A stretch of 64,000 nt of DNA from Streptomyces rhizoryzae. Lineage in GTDB: Bacteria; Actinomycetota; Actinomycetes; Streptomycetales; Streptomycetaceae. Location of the stretch: the NCBI RefSeq assembly GCF_023155275.1, contig NZ_JALMUV010000033.1, positions 31,046-95,045 of the forward strand, read 5' to 3'. Under the pieces are notes generated by a model, which saw only the letters and a program-made list of their open reading frames with translations, did no database searches and was not told where the DNA came from. The translations under genes and the position numbers were made by a program. Shown piece after piece: positions 51,583 to 60,272 of the stretch. The stretch's first letter is position 1. Every line of letters begins with the position of its first letter.

Positions 51583-52170
51583 TCACTCCGCCCGGTCGCC
51601 CCACAAGCGGGTGAGGTGGCCGTCCAGCACGCGCAGCGCCTCGGCGGGGGAGAGGTGCCCGATCAGGACATGGGTGGTGAGTCCGTCGGCGAGGGCGAGG
51701 AGGGTGCGGGCGGCGGTTTCCGGGTCGGCGGCCGCGGTGGCTTCACCGATCAACCGCGCGAACAGTGCCTGGAGTTCGGCGTAGCTGGCCCGCAGGATGC
51801 CGGCCAGCGGCGGGCTGACCGCGGCCTGCGCGACGAAGGCCAGCCATACCCGCGCCTCGGCGCGCCGTTCTTCTTGGAGCAGGGCGATCTCGGTCGCCGC
51901 ATGCCCCAGTGCCGTACCGGCCGACTGCGCGGGTGAGGCGACCAGCCGGGCCGTCACCCGCGCGGTGATGCGTTCACCGACATGGGTGAGCGCGAAGACC
52001 AGCATCTCCTCCTTGGTGCGGAAGCAGCGCTGGACCGCCCCCATGGACACCTCCGCCCGGGCCGCCACGTCCCGGAGCGTCACCCCCTCCAGGCCGCTCT
52101 CGTCGGCCAGTTGGCACACGGCCTCGGCGATCCGGCGCCGCCGGCCTTCGTGGTCCACCTGTCTGGGCAT
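51583..52170 (-). CDS. TetR-family repressor divergent to an amidase
   Basis: This 195-residue protein has an N-terminal helix-turn-helix VTLRDVAARAEVSMGAVQRC followed by FRTKEEMLVFAL, the TetR signature. The C-terminal ligand domain has Trp and aromatic residues (ARVWLAFVAQAAVSPPL). Helix LLALADGLTTHVLIGHLSP is the dimer interface seen in the TetR_C group. ATG 52170 leaves only two bases after GGAGC, so a slightly later start is possible. Two near-identical palindromes (52188-52250) between it and the amidase are its likely operators. Confidence 0.9.
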   Translation of the reverse strand: MPRQVDHEGRRRRIAEAVCQLADESGLEGVTLRDVAARAEVSMGAVQRCFRTKEEMLVFALTHVGERITARVTARLVASPAQSAGTALGHAATEIALLQEERRAEARVWLAFVAQAAVSPPLAGILRASYAELQALFARLIGEATAAADPETAARTLLALADGLTTHVLIGHLSPAEALRVLDGHLTRLWGDRAE

Positions 52171-52187
52171 GCTCCGTACCCGCCTTA

Positions 52188-52250
52188 TTCGATGCGTGCG
52201 TATCGAAACAAGGTTACGATCGGATCGTTCCGATGCAGGCGTATCGGAAC
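52188..52250. promoter_or_regulatory. Twin palindromic operators between tetR and amidase genes
   Basis: Site 1 is TTCGATGCGTGCGTATCGAA (52188-52207). Site 2 has arms GTTCCGAT (52227-52234) and ATCGGAAC (52243-52250). Both contain CGATGC-NN-GCGTATCG. Their centres are 41 bases apart, about four helical turns, the geometry expected for two repressor dimers on one face. Confidence 0.7.
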
Positions 52251-52337
52251 GTCGGAGGGCGTTGCCGCGCGCTCCGGCGAGGCGGCCGCTGACCCCTGCG
52301 GCGACGCGACGACGACGAACGGTGAGGTCTTACGGAC

Positions 52338-53750
52338 ATGTCCGACGAGCTGTGGAAGAAGCCTGCTCGCACCCAGGCGGCGGCAGTACGGGCCGGGGAG
52401 GTGACCGCGGCCCGACTGGTGGAGGAGCACCTGGCCCGGATCGCCGAGGTCAACCCGGTGATCAACGCGGTCACCCAGCTGCTCGCCGACCGCGCGCGGG
52501 CCGCCGCGGCGGAGACCGACCGCCGGCGTGCCGCGGGTGCGGAGCTGGGCCCGCTGGCCGGTGTGCCGTTCACGGTGAAGGAGACCACCGCCATCGAGGG
52601 TGTGCCCACGACCTTCGGCGTGGAGCGGTTCCGGGACTTCGTGGCGCGCGCCGACGCGCCCCCGGTGGCCCGTTTGCGCGCGGCCGGCGCCATCCCCATC
52701 GGCCACAGCAACATGCCGACGATGGTCCTCGCCGGTGTGCACACCCGCAGCGTGCTCTACGGGGACACCGTCAACCCGTGGGACCCGGAAGTCACCCCCG
52801 GCGGCAGCAGCGGCGGCGACGGTGCCGCCGTGGCCACCGGGATGGCACCGCTCGGACTCGGCAACGACTCCGGCGGCTCGGTCCGCATCCCGGCGTCGTT
52901 CTGCGGCGTCACGGGCCTGAAGCCGACCTACGGCCGGTTCGCCGCCGACCACCGCATCGGGCCCGACGATCCGTCCTACGCCGCCCAGGTCCTCGTCACC
53001 GACGGCCCGCTGGCCCGTACGGTCGACGACCTGCGGCTGGCCTACGAGGTGCTCGCCGGCGCCGACCCGCGGGACCCGCGGGCGGTGCCGGTTCCCCTCT
53101 ACGGCGAGCCGCTGCCGCGCCCCGTCAAGGTGGCGGTGGTGGCGGACCCGGGCGGGCGCGGCGTCCACCCCGCGGTGCGCGCCGCCGTCGAACGCGCCGC
53201 GGACGCGCTCCGGGACGCCGGCTACGAGGTGTGCGAGGGCCTGGACGTCCCCCGGCTGGACGACGCCCTGGAGGTCTACGTACGGCTGACCCGCAGCGAG
53301 TTCGCCACCACCTGGCCGGTGGTCAAGCCGCTGCTCGGCGAGGGCGGGCACCGCTACATCGAGCTGAGCATGGACGGCGCCGGCCCCGCGGAGTTGCCGG
53401 AGTACCTGCGGCTGACCGGCGCGCGGCTCGGTATCCAGCGCGACTGGGCGGCGTTCCTGGACGCGTATCCGCTGGTCCTGGGGCCCGTGTTCACCGAGCC
53501 GCCGTTCGCGCCGGACGACGAGGTGCGCACCGCGGAGAGCCACCGGCGGGTGCAGAACGCGATGCGGCTGTGCACCGCCACCAGCTTCGTGGGGGTACCC
53601 GCCGTGGCGGTGCCGGCAGGGGTGGTGAACGGGCTGCCGCACGGCGTGCAGCTGATCGGGCGCGCCTACCGCGAGGACCTGTGCCTGGCGGCCGCGGAGG
53701 AGGTCGAGCGGCGGCTGGGCGTCCTGACGCCCATCGATCCGCGGCCGTAA
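52338..53750 (+). CDS. Amidase-signature hydrolase
   Basis: This 470-residue amidase of the Ser-cisSer-Lys class has the catalytic Lys in PFTVKETTAIEG, the cis-Ser in TPGGSSGGDGAAVATG and the nucleophile Ser in GLGNDSGGSVRIPASFCG. AGVPFTVKE and PLARTVDDLRLAYEVLAG are further signatures. It hydrolyses a carboxamide of unknown identity, and no binding pocket residue settles it. It lies under the twin palindromes and divergent from tetR, so it is probably induced by its substrate. The ATG at 52338 has GTGAGG about 12 bases upstream. Confidence 0.92.
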   Translation: MSDELWKKPARTQAAAVRAGEVTAARLVEEHLARIAEVNPVINAVTQLLADRARAAAAETDRRRAAGAELGPLAGVPFTVKETTAIEGVPTTFGVERFRDFVARADAPPVARLRAAGAIPIGHSNMPTMVLAGVHTRSVLYGDTVNPWDPEVTPGGSSGGDGAAVATGMAPLGLGNDSGGSVRIPASFCGVTGLKPTYGRFAADHRIGPDDPSYAAQVLVTDGPLARTVDDLRLAYEVLAGADPRDPRAVPVPLYGEPLPRPVKVAVVADPGGRGVHPAVRAAVERAADALRDAGYEVCEGLDVPRLDDALEVYVRLTRSEFATTWPVVKPLLGEGGHRYIELSMDGAGPAELPEYLRLTGARLGIQRDWAAFLDAYPLVLGPVFTEPPFAPDDEVRTAESHRRVQNAMRLCTATSFVGVPAVAVPAGVVNGLPHGVQLIGRAYREDLCLAAAEEVERRLGVLTPIDPRP

Positions 53751-53818
53751 GGGAGTTCCGGGCGGCCGGTGACCGCCGGCCGGGCGTCGCGGCCGCCGCC
53801 GGGCCGTACCATGGCGCG

Positions 53819-54424
53819 GTGCTGGTCAAGTGGATTCGCCTCACCGTCGTGGACCGCCGAGGGTTCGAACGGGGGCAGCGGAAGTGGGCCGGGCTCCTGG
53901 GCGAGCCCGGCTTCCGCGGTCAGGCCGGGGGGTGGAGCCGGTCCCGCCCCGGGGTGGCGCACCTGGTCGGCTTCTGGGAGAGCCGGGCGTTCTACGACTC
54001 CTTCATGGCGCGCTCCCACGACCGGCTGGCGGCCGCCCAGAACGGCACGTACAAGGACATACAGGTCCGGCTCTTCGAGCACGAATTCGATGTGAAGGTG
54101 GGATTCCGGCCGTCCTTCGGGGATGCGGACGTGCTGCGGCTGGCACACTGCCAGGTCCGCCCCGACCGGGTGGACCACTTCGTGCTCATGCAGGAGAAGG
54201 TCTGGAACCCGGCCATGGCCGGGTCGCCCGGCATGCTCCGGGGGATGGTCGGGCGCGCACCGGGCGAGGAGTTCCTGGTGCTGTCGATGTGGCAGTCGGC
54301 GGCCGAGCGCGGCAAGTACCGCCCGGAGCGGGTGGAGCGGCTGGCGCTGCGTGCCCAGATAGCCGCCGATGTCCGCGCGATCGCGGGCGATGTGGTGCAG
54401 CTCGAACCCTCCTGGACGGTGTGA
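53819..54424 (+). CDS. DUF4937/YdbC-type domain protein
   Basis: This is a 201-residue protein with two related halves. MLVKWIRLTVVDRRGFERGQ and LGEPGFRGQAGGWSRSRPGV are followed by HLVGFWESRAFYDSFMARSH. The second half repeats the pattern with RLAHCQVRPDRVDHFVLMQE and EFLVLSMWQSAAERGKY. This is the DUF4937 (YdbC) dimeric alpha-beta barrel shape; the function is unknown. The GTG at 53819 starts 68 bases after the amidase. It is convergent with the next tetR gene (9-base gap). Confidence 0.8.
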   Translation: MLVKWIRLTVVDRRGFERGQRKWAGLLGEPGFRGQAGGWSRSRPGVAHLVGFWESRAFYDSFMARSHDRLAAAQNGTYKDIQVRLFEHEFDVKVGFRPSFGDADVLRLAHCQVRPDRVDHFVLMQEKVWNPAMAGSPGMLRGMVGRAPGEEFLVLSMWQSAAERGKYRPERVERLALRAQIAADVRAIAGDVVQLEPSWTV

Positions 54425-54433
54425 GCGGCGCGG

Positions 54434-55135
54434 TCAGCCCGCCCGCTCCGGCGCGCCGGGCGCGGCGCCGGCCGGCTCGTCGGTCGTGAACACCCCCGCG
54501 CGGGCGGCGGCCAGCGCGGCGGCCGCCGCCTGGTCGGCGAGTGCGGCGTCCACCGGCTCCCGGGTGACGAAGAGCCGGAAGAACAGCGGCGCGGGGACGG
54601 CGCGGACCAGCGCCCCGGCGTCCACGGCTCCCCCGGGGGCGGCCAGTTCGCCCCGGTGGACGGCGCGCTCCACGATGGCTTCGCACCGCGCGAACCGCTC
54701 GGTGTAGTAGGCGCGCAGCGCCGTCGCGGCCCGCTCGGACTGGAAGCCGGCCGCGATCAGCGCAGACCCGGCGGAGGCCGTCGCCGAGTCGGTGAACGAG
54801 GTGACGATCTCGTGCGCGAGGGCGCGCAGATCGCCCTCCAGGGACCCGGTGTCGGGCGGCAGCCAGGTGTCCTCGCCCGCCAGGTCCAGGGCATCGGCCA
54901 GCAGGCCCTCGACGTCGCCCCACCGGCGGTAGAGCGTCGTCTTGTGGACCCCGGAGTGCTCGGCGACGTACTCGACGGTCAGGCCGGGATAGCCCAGTTC
55001 GGTGAGACCGGTCAGCACGGCGTCGCGAACGGCGGCCCGGGTGCGGGCCGTGCGTCCGCCCGGTCGGCGGCTGCCGGGGGAGGGGGGCGCCGGATCGCCG
55101 CTGCCGGCCCGCTTCTTCTCGTCCTCGCCAGACAA
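54434..55135 (-). CDS. TetR-family repressor divergent to an ABC-F gene
   Basis: This 233-residue protein has a basic Pro/Gly-rich head of about 28 residues, the helix-turn-helix LTVEYVAEHSGVHKTTLYRRWGDVEGLL (given here as SGVHKTTLYRRW), and a helical ligand domain with GSALIAAGFQSERAATALRAY. TTG 55135 is the start, supported by AGGAGTAGCAA. The first of two GCTAC-N4-GTTGC sites (55138-55151) overlaps its own start region, so it probably represses itself and the ABC-F gene. Confidence 0.9.
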   Translation of the reverse strand: MSGEDEKKRAGSGDPAPPSPGSRRPGGRTARTRAAVRDAVLTGLTELGYPGLTVEYVAEHSGVHKTTLYRRWGDVEGLLADALDLAGEDTWLPPDTGSLEGDLRALAHEIVTSFTDSATASAGSALIAAGFQSERAATALRAYYTERFARCEAIVERAVHRGELAAPGGAVDAGALVRAVPAPLFFRLFVTREPVDAALADQAAAAALAAARAGVFTTDEPAGAAPGAPERAG

Positions 55136-55137
55136 TT

Positions 55138-55202
55138 GCTACTCCTGTTGCATTAGCGCTCGGGGTGTGCCATCCTCATCGTAACGCTACAGCAGTTGCG
55201 TT
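55138..55202. promoter_or_regulatory. Two GCTAC-N4-GTTGC operators between tetR and ABC-F genes
   Basis: Site A GCTACTCCTGTTGC (55138-55151) covers the tetR ribosome site. Site B, within AACGCTACAGCAGTTGCGTT (55183-55202), is palindromic in 16 of 20 positions. The sites are 48 bases apart. Their sharing of the GCTAC-N4-GTTGC core strongly suggests a common regulator, here the adjacent TetR. Confidence 0.65.
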
Positions 55203-55254
55203 TGTCGCTCCGGCGCGCCGCCCGGCGCCCGTCTGACTCCACCCGGAGGCTCCC

Positions 55255-56874
55255 TTGCCCACGCAGATCGCGCTCCACGACGTCACCGTCACCCGCGGCG
55301 ACCGCCCGCTCCTCGACACCGTCTCCCTGGCCGTACGCCCCGGCGAACGCATCGGGATCGTCGGCGAGAACGGCGCCGGCAAGTCCACCCTGCTACGTCT
55401 CGTCGCCGGTCTGGAACCACCCGACGAAGGCCGCGCCGTGCTCACCACCGACGGCGGCACCGGCTATCTCGGCCAGACCCCCGCCCTCCCACCGGACCGC
55501 ACCGTCCAGCACGCCATCGACACCGCCCTCGCCGACCTCCGCCGGATCGAGCACCGGCTGCGCGACCTGGAAGCCGTCCTCGCCGACGCCACCCCGGCGC
55601 AGCTCGACGAGTACGGCGACCTGCTCACCCTCTTCGAACTCCGCGGCGGCTACGAGGCCGACGCCCGCGTCGACCGCGCCCTGCACGGCCTCGGCCTGGA
55701 GGACCTGGACCGCGGCCGGCTTCTCGGCAGCCTCTCCGGCGGCGAACAGGCCCGGCTCGGGCTCGCCTGCCTGATCGCCGCCGCGCCCGAGGTCATGTTC
55801 CTGGACGAACCGACCAACCACCTCGACGCCGCCGCCCTCGCCTGGCTGGAGGACGCCCTGCTCGCCCACCGCGGCACGGTCCTCGCGGTGTCCCACGACC
55901 GGCTCTTCCTCCAGCGCGTCGCCACCGCGATCGTCGAGGTCGACGCCGACCGCCGCACCCTCGTCCGCTACGGCGACGGGTACGGCACCTTCCTCGCCGC
56001 CAAGGCCGCCGCCCGACGCCGCTGGGAGCAGGAGTACGACCAGTGGTGCGACGAGATCGGCCGGCTCACCGCCTACGCCGCCGGCACCGCGCACGAGGTC
56101 GCCCAGGGCGGGGCCATGAAGGACAACAACAAAATGGCCTACGGCCGCGACAAGGGCCGCGTCCAGTCCTCCGTCTCCAGCCGCGTGCGCAACGCCCGGG
56201 AACGGCTCCGCCGCCTCCACGACCAGCCCGTCCCCCGGCCACCGGACCCGCTCCGCTTCCGTGCGGCCCCCGATGCCGGCGGCACCGACGGCATCCTCGT
56301 CCGCCTGGACGGCGTCCGGGTCGGCGACCGGCTCGCGGTGGAGGCGCTCACCGTCTCCGCCGGCGAGCGCCTCCTCGTCCACGGCGCCAACGGCGCGGGC
56401 AAGACCACCCTGCTGCGGGTCATGGCCGGCCTCACCGCACCCGACCACGGCACCGTCGCCCGCCGGGGGCGCATCGGCTTCCTCGCCCAGGAGATCCCGG
56501 TCAGCCGGCCCGCCGAGCCGCTGCTGGCCGCCTTCCGCCGCGGTCTGGCCGGCGATCCCGAGGAGCTGACCGCCCTGCTGCTGTCCTTCGGCCTGTTCCG
56601 GGAGCGCGACCTGCACGTCCCGGTCGGAGCGCTCTCGGCCGGCCAGCGCCGCCGGCTGGCGCTGGCCCGACTGCTCGCCCGCCCCGCCGACCTCCTGCTC
56701 CTCGACGAACCGACCAACCACCTGGCGCTCGCTCTCGTCGAGGAACTGGAAGAGGCACTGGCGGCCTGGCCCGGTGCGCTCGTCGTGGTCACCCACGACC
56801 GCCTGCTCCGCCGCCGCTTCGCCGGCGACCCGTACGAAATACGCGACGGCCGCCCGGTCCTCGCCGGCTGCTGA
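55255..56874 (+). CDS. ABC-F ATPase, antibiotic-resistance (ribosome protection) type
   Basis: This 539-residue protein has two ABC cassettes and no membrane segment. Cassette 1 has GIVGENGAGKSTLLRLVAGL, LSGGEQARLGLACLIAA and EVMFLDEPTNHLDAAAL with SHDRLFL. The inter-domain linker (about 240-330, ending QPVPRPPDP) carries KDNNKMAYGRDKGRVQSSVS, an ARD-like stretch that would reach toward the peptidyl-transferase centre. Cassette 2 has VHGANGAGKTTLLRVMAGL, LSAGQRRRLALARLLARP and LLLDEPTNHLALAL. The TTG at 55255 follows CCGGAGGC. It is close to macrolide/lincosamide-type ARE proteins, and the drug is unknown. Adjacent TetR sites suggest induction. Confidence 0.9.
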   Translation: MPTQIALHDVTVTRGDRPLLDTVSLAVRPGERIGIVGENGAGKSTLLRLVAGLEPPDEGRAVLTTDGGTGYLGQTPALPPDRTVQHAIDTALADLRRIEHRLRDLEAVLADATPAQLDEYGDLLTLFELRGGYEADARVDRALHGLGLEDLDRGRLLGSLSGGEQARLGLACLIAAAPEVMFLDEPTNHLDAAALAWLEDALLAHRGTVLAVSHDRLFLQRVATAIVEVDADRRTLVRYGDGYGTFLAAKAAARRRWEQEYDQWCDEIGRLTAYAAGTAHEVAQGGAMKDNNKMAYGRDKGRVQSSVSSRVRNARERLRRLHDQPVPRPPDPLRFRAAPDAGGTDGILVRLDGVRVGDRLAVEALTVSAGERLLVHGANGAGKTTLLRVMAGLTAPDHGTVARRGRIGFLAQEIPVSRPAEPLLAAFRRGLAGDPEELTALLLSFGLFRERDLHVPVGALSAGQRRRLALARLLARPADLLLLDEPTNHLALALVEELEEALAAWPGALVVVTHDRLLRRRFAGDPYEIRDGRPVLAGC

Positions 56875-56975
56875 CCCCGCCGCCGGCGGCAGCGCCGGTG
56901 CGGCCCGGCGCGCCCGCCCCGGCGGCCCGCCGGGCGCACGCGGCATGTACAGGGCAGGCGTTTTACGCTGGCGGC

Positions 56976-57635
56976 ATGGCCCGGCCCCGACGCATCGTCC
57001 TGCTCCGCCACGGCGAGTCCGTGGGGAACGCCGACGACACCGTCTACGAGCGCGAGCCCGACCACGCCCTCGCACTGACGGAAACGGGGCAGCGCCAGGC
57101 CGCGGAAGCCGGCCGTCCGCTGCGCGCGATGTTCGGCGCCGAGCGGATCTCCGCCTACGTCTCGCCCTACCGCCGCACCCACCAGACCTTCCGCCTCCTC
57201 GGCCTGGACCCCGGCCGGGTCCGGGTCCGCGAGGAGCCGCGGCTGCGCGAACAGGACTGGGGCAACTGGCAGGACCGCGACGACGTACGGCGCCAGAAGG
57301 CGTACCGCGACGCCTACGGCCATTTCTTCTACCGCTTCGCGCAGGGCGAGTCCGGCGCCGACGTCTACGACCGGGTGGGCGCCTTCCTGGAGAGCCTCTG
57401 GCGCAGCTTCGAGGACCCCCACCACCCGCCCAACGTCCTGATCGTCACACACGGACTGACCATGCGACTGTTCTGCATGCGGTGGTTCCACTGGTCGGTC
57501 GCCGACTTCGAATCGCTGTCCAACCCGGGCAACGCCGAATGGCGCACCCTGCTCCTCGGCCCCGACGGCCGCTACCGCCTCGACCGTCCCTTCGAGCGCT
57601 GGTGTGAGCCCGAACCGTACGGGCCCACCGGTTAG
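56976..57635 (+). CDS. Histidine phosphatase (phosphoglycerate mutase-like) family protein
   Basis: This 219-residue protein has the catalytic motif IVLLRHGESVGNAD at its start, with the phosphohistidine in RHGES. SPYRRTHQTFRLLGL carries the phosphate-pocket Arg, LREQDWGNWQD the acidic loop, and VLIVTHGLTMRLFCMRWFHW the second catalytic His in THG. The protein is a probable phosphomonoester hydrolase in the cytoplasm. The ATG at 56976 is set by the motif, with a weak ribosome site. It precedes the ADP-ribosylglycohydrolase by 11 bases, so the two form a unit. Confidence 0.9.
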   Translation: MARPRRIVLLRHGESVGNADDTVYEREPDHALALTETGQRQAAEAGRPLRAMFGAERISAYVSPYRRTHQTFRLLGLDPGRVRVREEPRLREQDWGNWQDRDDVRRQKAYRDAYGHFFYRFAQGESGADVYDRVGAFLESLWRSFEDPHHPPNVLIVTHGLTMRLFCMRWFHWSVADFESLSNPGNAEWRTLLLGPDGRYRLDRPFERWCEPEPYGPTG

Positions 57636-57646
57636 AGTGCACAGCG

Positions 57647-58552
57647 ATGACGACCCCTGACCCCCGTGACACGGAGCGCTGTGCGCGGGCTCTGGCGAGC
57701 CTGCGCGGCCTCTCCGTCGGCGATGCCCTCGGATCGCAGTTCTTCGTCCCCGCCCACTACCCGGCGCTCAAACGCCGCGAGCTGCCGCCCGCCCCCTGGC
57801 GCTGGACCGACGACACCGCCATGGCCTGCTCCGTCCTGGCCGTCCTCACCACCCACCACCGCATCGACCAGGACGCGCTGGCCCGCTCCTTCGCCGACCA
57901 CCACGACCCCGGCCGCACCTACGGCCCGGTCGTCGACCGCCTCCTGCGCAGCCTCCGCGACGGCGGCGACTGGCGCGAGCTGTCCGCCGCGCTCTTCAAC
58001 GGCCACGGCTCCTGGGGCAACGGCGCCGCCATGCGCATCGCCCCCCTCGGCGCCTGGTACGCCGACGACCCCGAGCAGGCCACCCACCAGGCGGAGATCT
58101 CGGCCTACCCCACCCACCAGCACCGCGAGGCCGTCGTCGGCGCCATGGCCGTGGCCGCCGCGGCCGCCCTGGTCGCCGACCCCGCCCGCGCCCTCGGCCC
58201 CGCGGACCTCCTCGACGGCGTCCTCGCACTGATCCCGCGCAGCGCCGTACAGGCCGGTCTCCGCCGGGCCCGGGACATGCTCGACTACGCCGACCCCGGC
58301 ACCGTCGCCGCCGTCCTCGGCTGCGGCCGCCGCACCAGCGCCCACGACACCGTGCCCTTCACCCTCTGGGCGGCGGCGCGCCACCTCGGCGACTACGAGC
58401 AGGCGTTCTGGACCACCGCCCGGGCCGGCGGCGACGTCGACACCACCTGCGGCATCGTCGGCGGCATCCTCGCCGCGGCCCCCGGCGGCACCCCGCCCCG
58501 GGAATGGCTCGACCGCACCGAGCCGCTGCCCTCCTGGGCCCCCGCCCTCTGA
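57647..58552 (+). CDS. ADP-ribosylglycohydrolase family protein
   Basis: This 301-residue protein matches the DraG/ARH fold. The magnesium ligands are in PWRWTDDTAMACSVL (TDDT) and RAGGDVDTTCGIVGGIL (GGDxDT). GNGAAMRIAPLGAWYAD is the substrate-loop signature and SAYPTHQHREAV another family motif. It removes ADP-ribose from a protein or small molecule, and the target is not indicated. The ATG at 57647 starts 11 bases after the phosphatase gene. No partner ADP-ribosyltransferase gene is in the window. Confidence 0.93.
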   Translation: MTTPDPRDTERCARALASLRGLSVGDALGSQFFVPAHYPALKRRELPPAPWRWTDDTAMACSVLAVLTTHHRIDQDALARSFADHHDPGRTYGPVVDRLLRSLRDGGDWRELSAALFNGHGSWGNGAAMRIAPLGAWYADDPEQATHQAEISAYPTHQHREAVVGAMAVAAAAALVADPARALGPADLLDGVLALIPRSAVQAGLRRARDMLDYADPGTVAAVLGCGRRTSAHDTVPFTLWAAARHLGDYEQAFWTTARAGGDVDTTCGIVGGILAAAPGGTPPREWLDRTEPLPSWAPAL

Positions 58553-58766
58553 TCCGTCCGCCGGTCCGCGCGCACCGGCCCCTCACCGGCAACGCACCGC
58601 TCCCACCTGCGACTTCGCCGTCCGCGACGCGCCCTGCGCGCCCGGCGGCCCGGCCTTCCGGACCCGTTCCGGACCGCCGCAGCCGCCCCTCCGGCGGCCC
58701 CCGCGGGCCCCAGCTGCGGATCCGGTGCGGACGCCCGCGCCGAATAGGCGTAATCTGGCTGGCGCC

Positions 58767-59468
58767 ATGCCGTACGAGCCTCCCACCCATACTGTCGAGC
58801 GATCACTGCGCGCCACCACGGGCGCCAAGATCGTCGCAGGGATCGACGAGGTCGGGCGCGGAGCCTGGGCCGGACCGGTCAGCGTCTGCGCAGCCATCAC
58901 CGGACTGCGCCGGCCACCGGACGGACTCACCGATTCCAAGCTGCTGACCCCCAAGCGCCGCACCGAACTCTGCGCGGTGCTCGCCGGCTGGGTCACCTCG
59001 TACGCCCTGGGTCACGCCTCACCGGAGGAGATCGACACCCTGGGTATGACCGCGGCACTGCGGCTCGCCGCCGTCCGCGCCCTTCAGGCGCTGCCGGTCC
59101 GGCCGGACGCGGTCATCCTCGACGGCAAGCACGACTACCTGGGCGCGCCGTGGCGGGTCCGGACGGTCATCAAGGGCGACCAGTCCTGTATCGCGGTCGC
59201 CGCCGCGTCCGTGATCGCCAAAGTGCGGCGGGACGCCATGATGGCCGAACTCGGCCTGGAGTACGCCGACTTCGACTTCGCCGCCAATGCCGGCTACCCC
59301 TCGCCGACCCACCGCACCGCCCTGGAGGAGCACGGTCCCACGCCGTACCACCGGGTGTCGTGGTCCTACATGGACGCCCTGCCCCGGTGGCAGCACCTCA
59401 AGAAGGTGCGCGTCACCCCCGAAGCAGCCGCTCTGGAGGCCGGTGGCCAACTCGGCTTCGACTTCTGA
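58767..59468 (+). CDS. rnhB: Ribonuclease HII
   Basis: RNase HII removes ribonucleotides from DNA and RNA from hybrids. It has 233 residues. GIDEVGRGAWAGPVSVCA has the first two acidic residues, AVILDGKHDYL the third, and IAVAAASVIAKVRRD with a following Asp completes the DEDD metal site. The C-terminal LSF-DF end (LGFDF) is typical. The ATG at 58767 has TAATCT 16 bases before it, so the transcript may have a very short leader (inference). Confidence 0.95.
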   Translation: MPYEPPTHTVERSLRATTGAKIVAGIDEVGRGAWAGPVSVCAAITGLRRPPDGLTDSKLLTPKRRTELCAVLAGWVTSYALGHASPEEIDTLGMTAALRLAAVRALQALPVRPDAVILDGKHDYLGAPWRVRTVIKGDQSCIAVAAASVIAKVRRDAMMAELGLEYADFDFAANAGYPSPTHRTALEEHGPTPYHRVSWSYMDALPRWQHLKKVRVTPEAAALEAGGQLGFDF

Positions 59469-59534
59469 GCGGAGCGGGCAGGAATTCGGTACCCCCTGTC
59501 ATGTCCCGCACCTACGTTTGATAGACATCCCTTT

Positions 59535-60185
59535 ATGCCTCTCATCCCCGAGGAGCCTCAGATTCACGAGAGTGTCCCGGGTCCCCGCGCAACTCCGGCC
59601 GCCGGCCGCATCGCGCCGACCCCCCGTCCCGTCCCTGGTCCCGGTCCCCGTCCCGCCCCGCCGCGAGGCGCACCGGCGTCCAGTGCCCGTCCGGGCAAGC
59701 CCGGACCCGCCGCCCCGTCGCGAGGGCCCGTCCCGGCCCCGCCGGCGCAGCGCACCGGCTCCGCGCAGCCTCCCGCCGCCAAGACCGACAGCGCCGCCGG
59801 GCCCCAGCTCCAGCTGATCCCGGCACCCGCCGACGGCGCCATCGACGCCGCCGACGAAGCCGTCGACCTGCTCCTGGACTCCGGCCGCGCGCCGGGCGAG
59901 GTCCTGGTGCTCACCACCGGCGAGAACCACCCGTGGGCCACCCACGAACTGTCCTTCGGCGAGGGCTCCTACTGGGCCCAGCACGACGCCGCGGACGACG
60001 TCTTCTACGCGGACGCCGGCGCCGAGCGCGCCACCGGGCGGCCCGTGGTGGTCGTCGCCCTCAACGGCGGCAATGACGAGGTCGCCGCGCGGGCACTGCC
60101 CGCCGCGATGGCCCGCGCCGGAGCGCTGCTGATCGTCTGCGGCGACCCGGACCGGATCAACGCCGCACTCGGCGCGAACGCCTGA
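59535..60185 (+). CDS. Uncharacterised protein with UvrD-like C-terminal domain
   Basis: This is a 216-residue protein. The first 90 residues are a Pro/Ala/Arg-rich disordered stretch (for example PVPGPGPRPAPPRGAP). The rest is a compact alpha/beta domain: LQLIPAPADGAIDAADEAVD, APGEVLVLTTGENHPWATHE, GRPVVVVALNGGNDEVAARA and LLIVCGDPDRINAALG. The last part recalls the C-terminal RecA-like lobe of UvrD/Rep helicases without motor motifs; this is resemblance only. The ATG at 59535 has no good ribosome site. It lies between rnhB and rqlH, which hints at a role in nucleic-acid upkeep. Confidence 0.6.
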   Translation: MPLIPEEPQIHESVPGPRATPAAGRIAPTPRPVPGPGPRPAPPRGAPASSARPGKPGPAAPSRGPVPAPPAQRTGSAQPPAAKTDSAAGPQLQLIPAPADGAIDAADEAVDLLLDSGRAPGEVLVLTTGENHPWATHELSFGEGSYWAQHDAADDVFYADAGAERATGRPVVVVALNGGNDEVAARALPAAMARAGALLIVCGDPDRINAALGANA

Positions 60186-60272
60186 CCGGCACCGTCCGGC
60201 GCGGCCCGCCGGCCCTGTGGCCGGCCGGGCTCGTTCGCGTGCCCGGACACTCCTTGCCCGGCGTGCGGGCCG

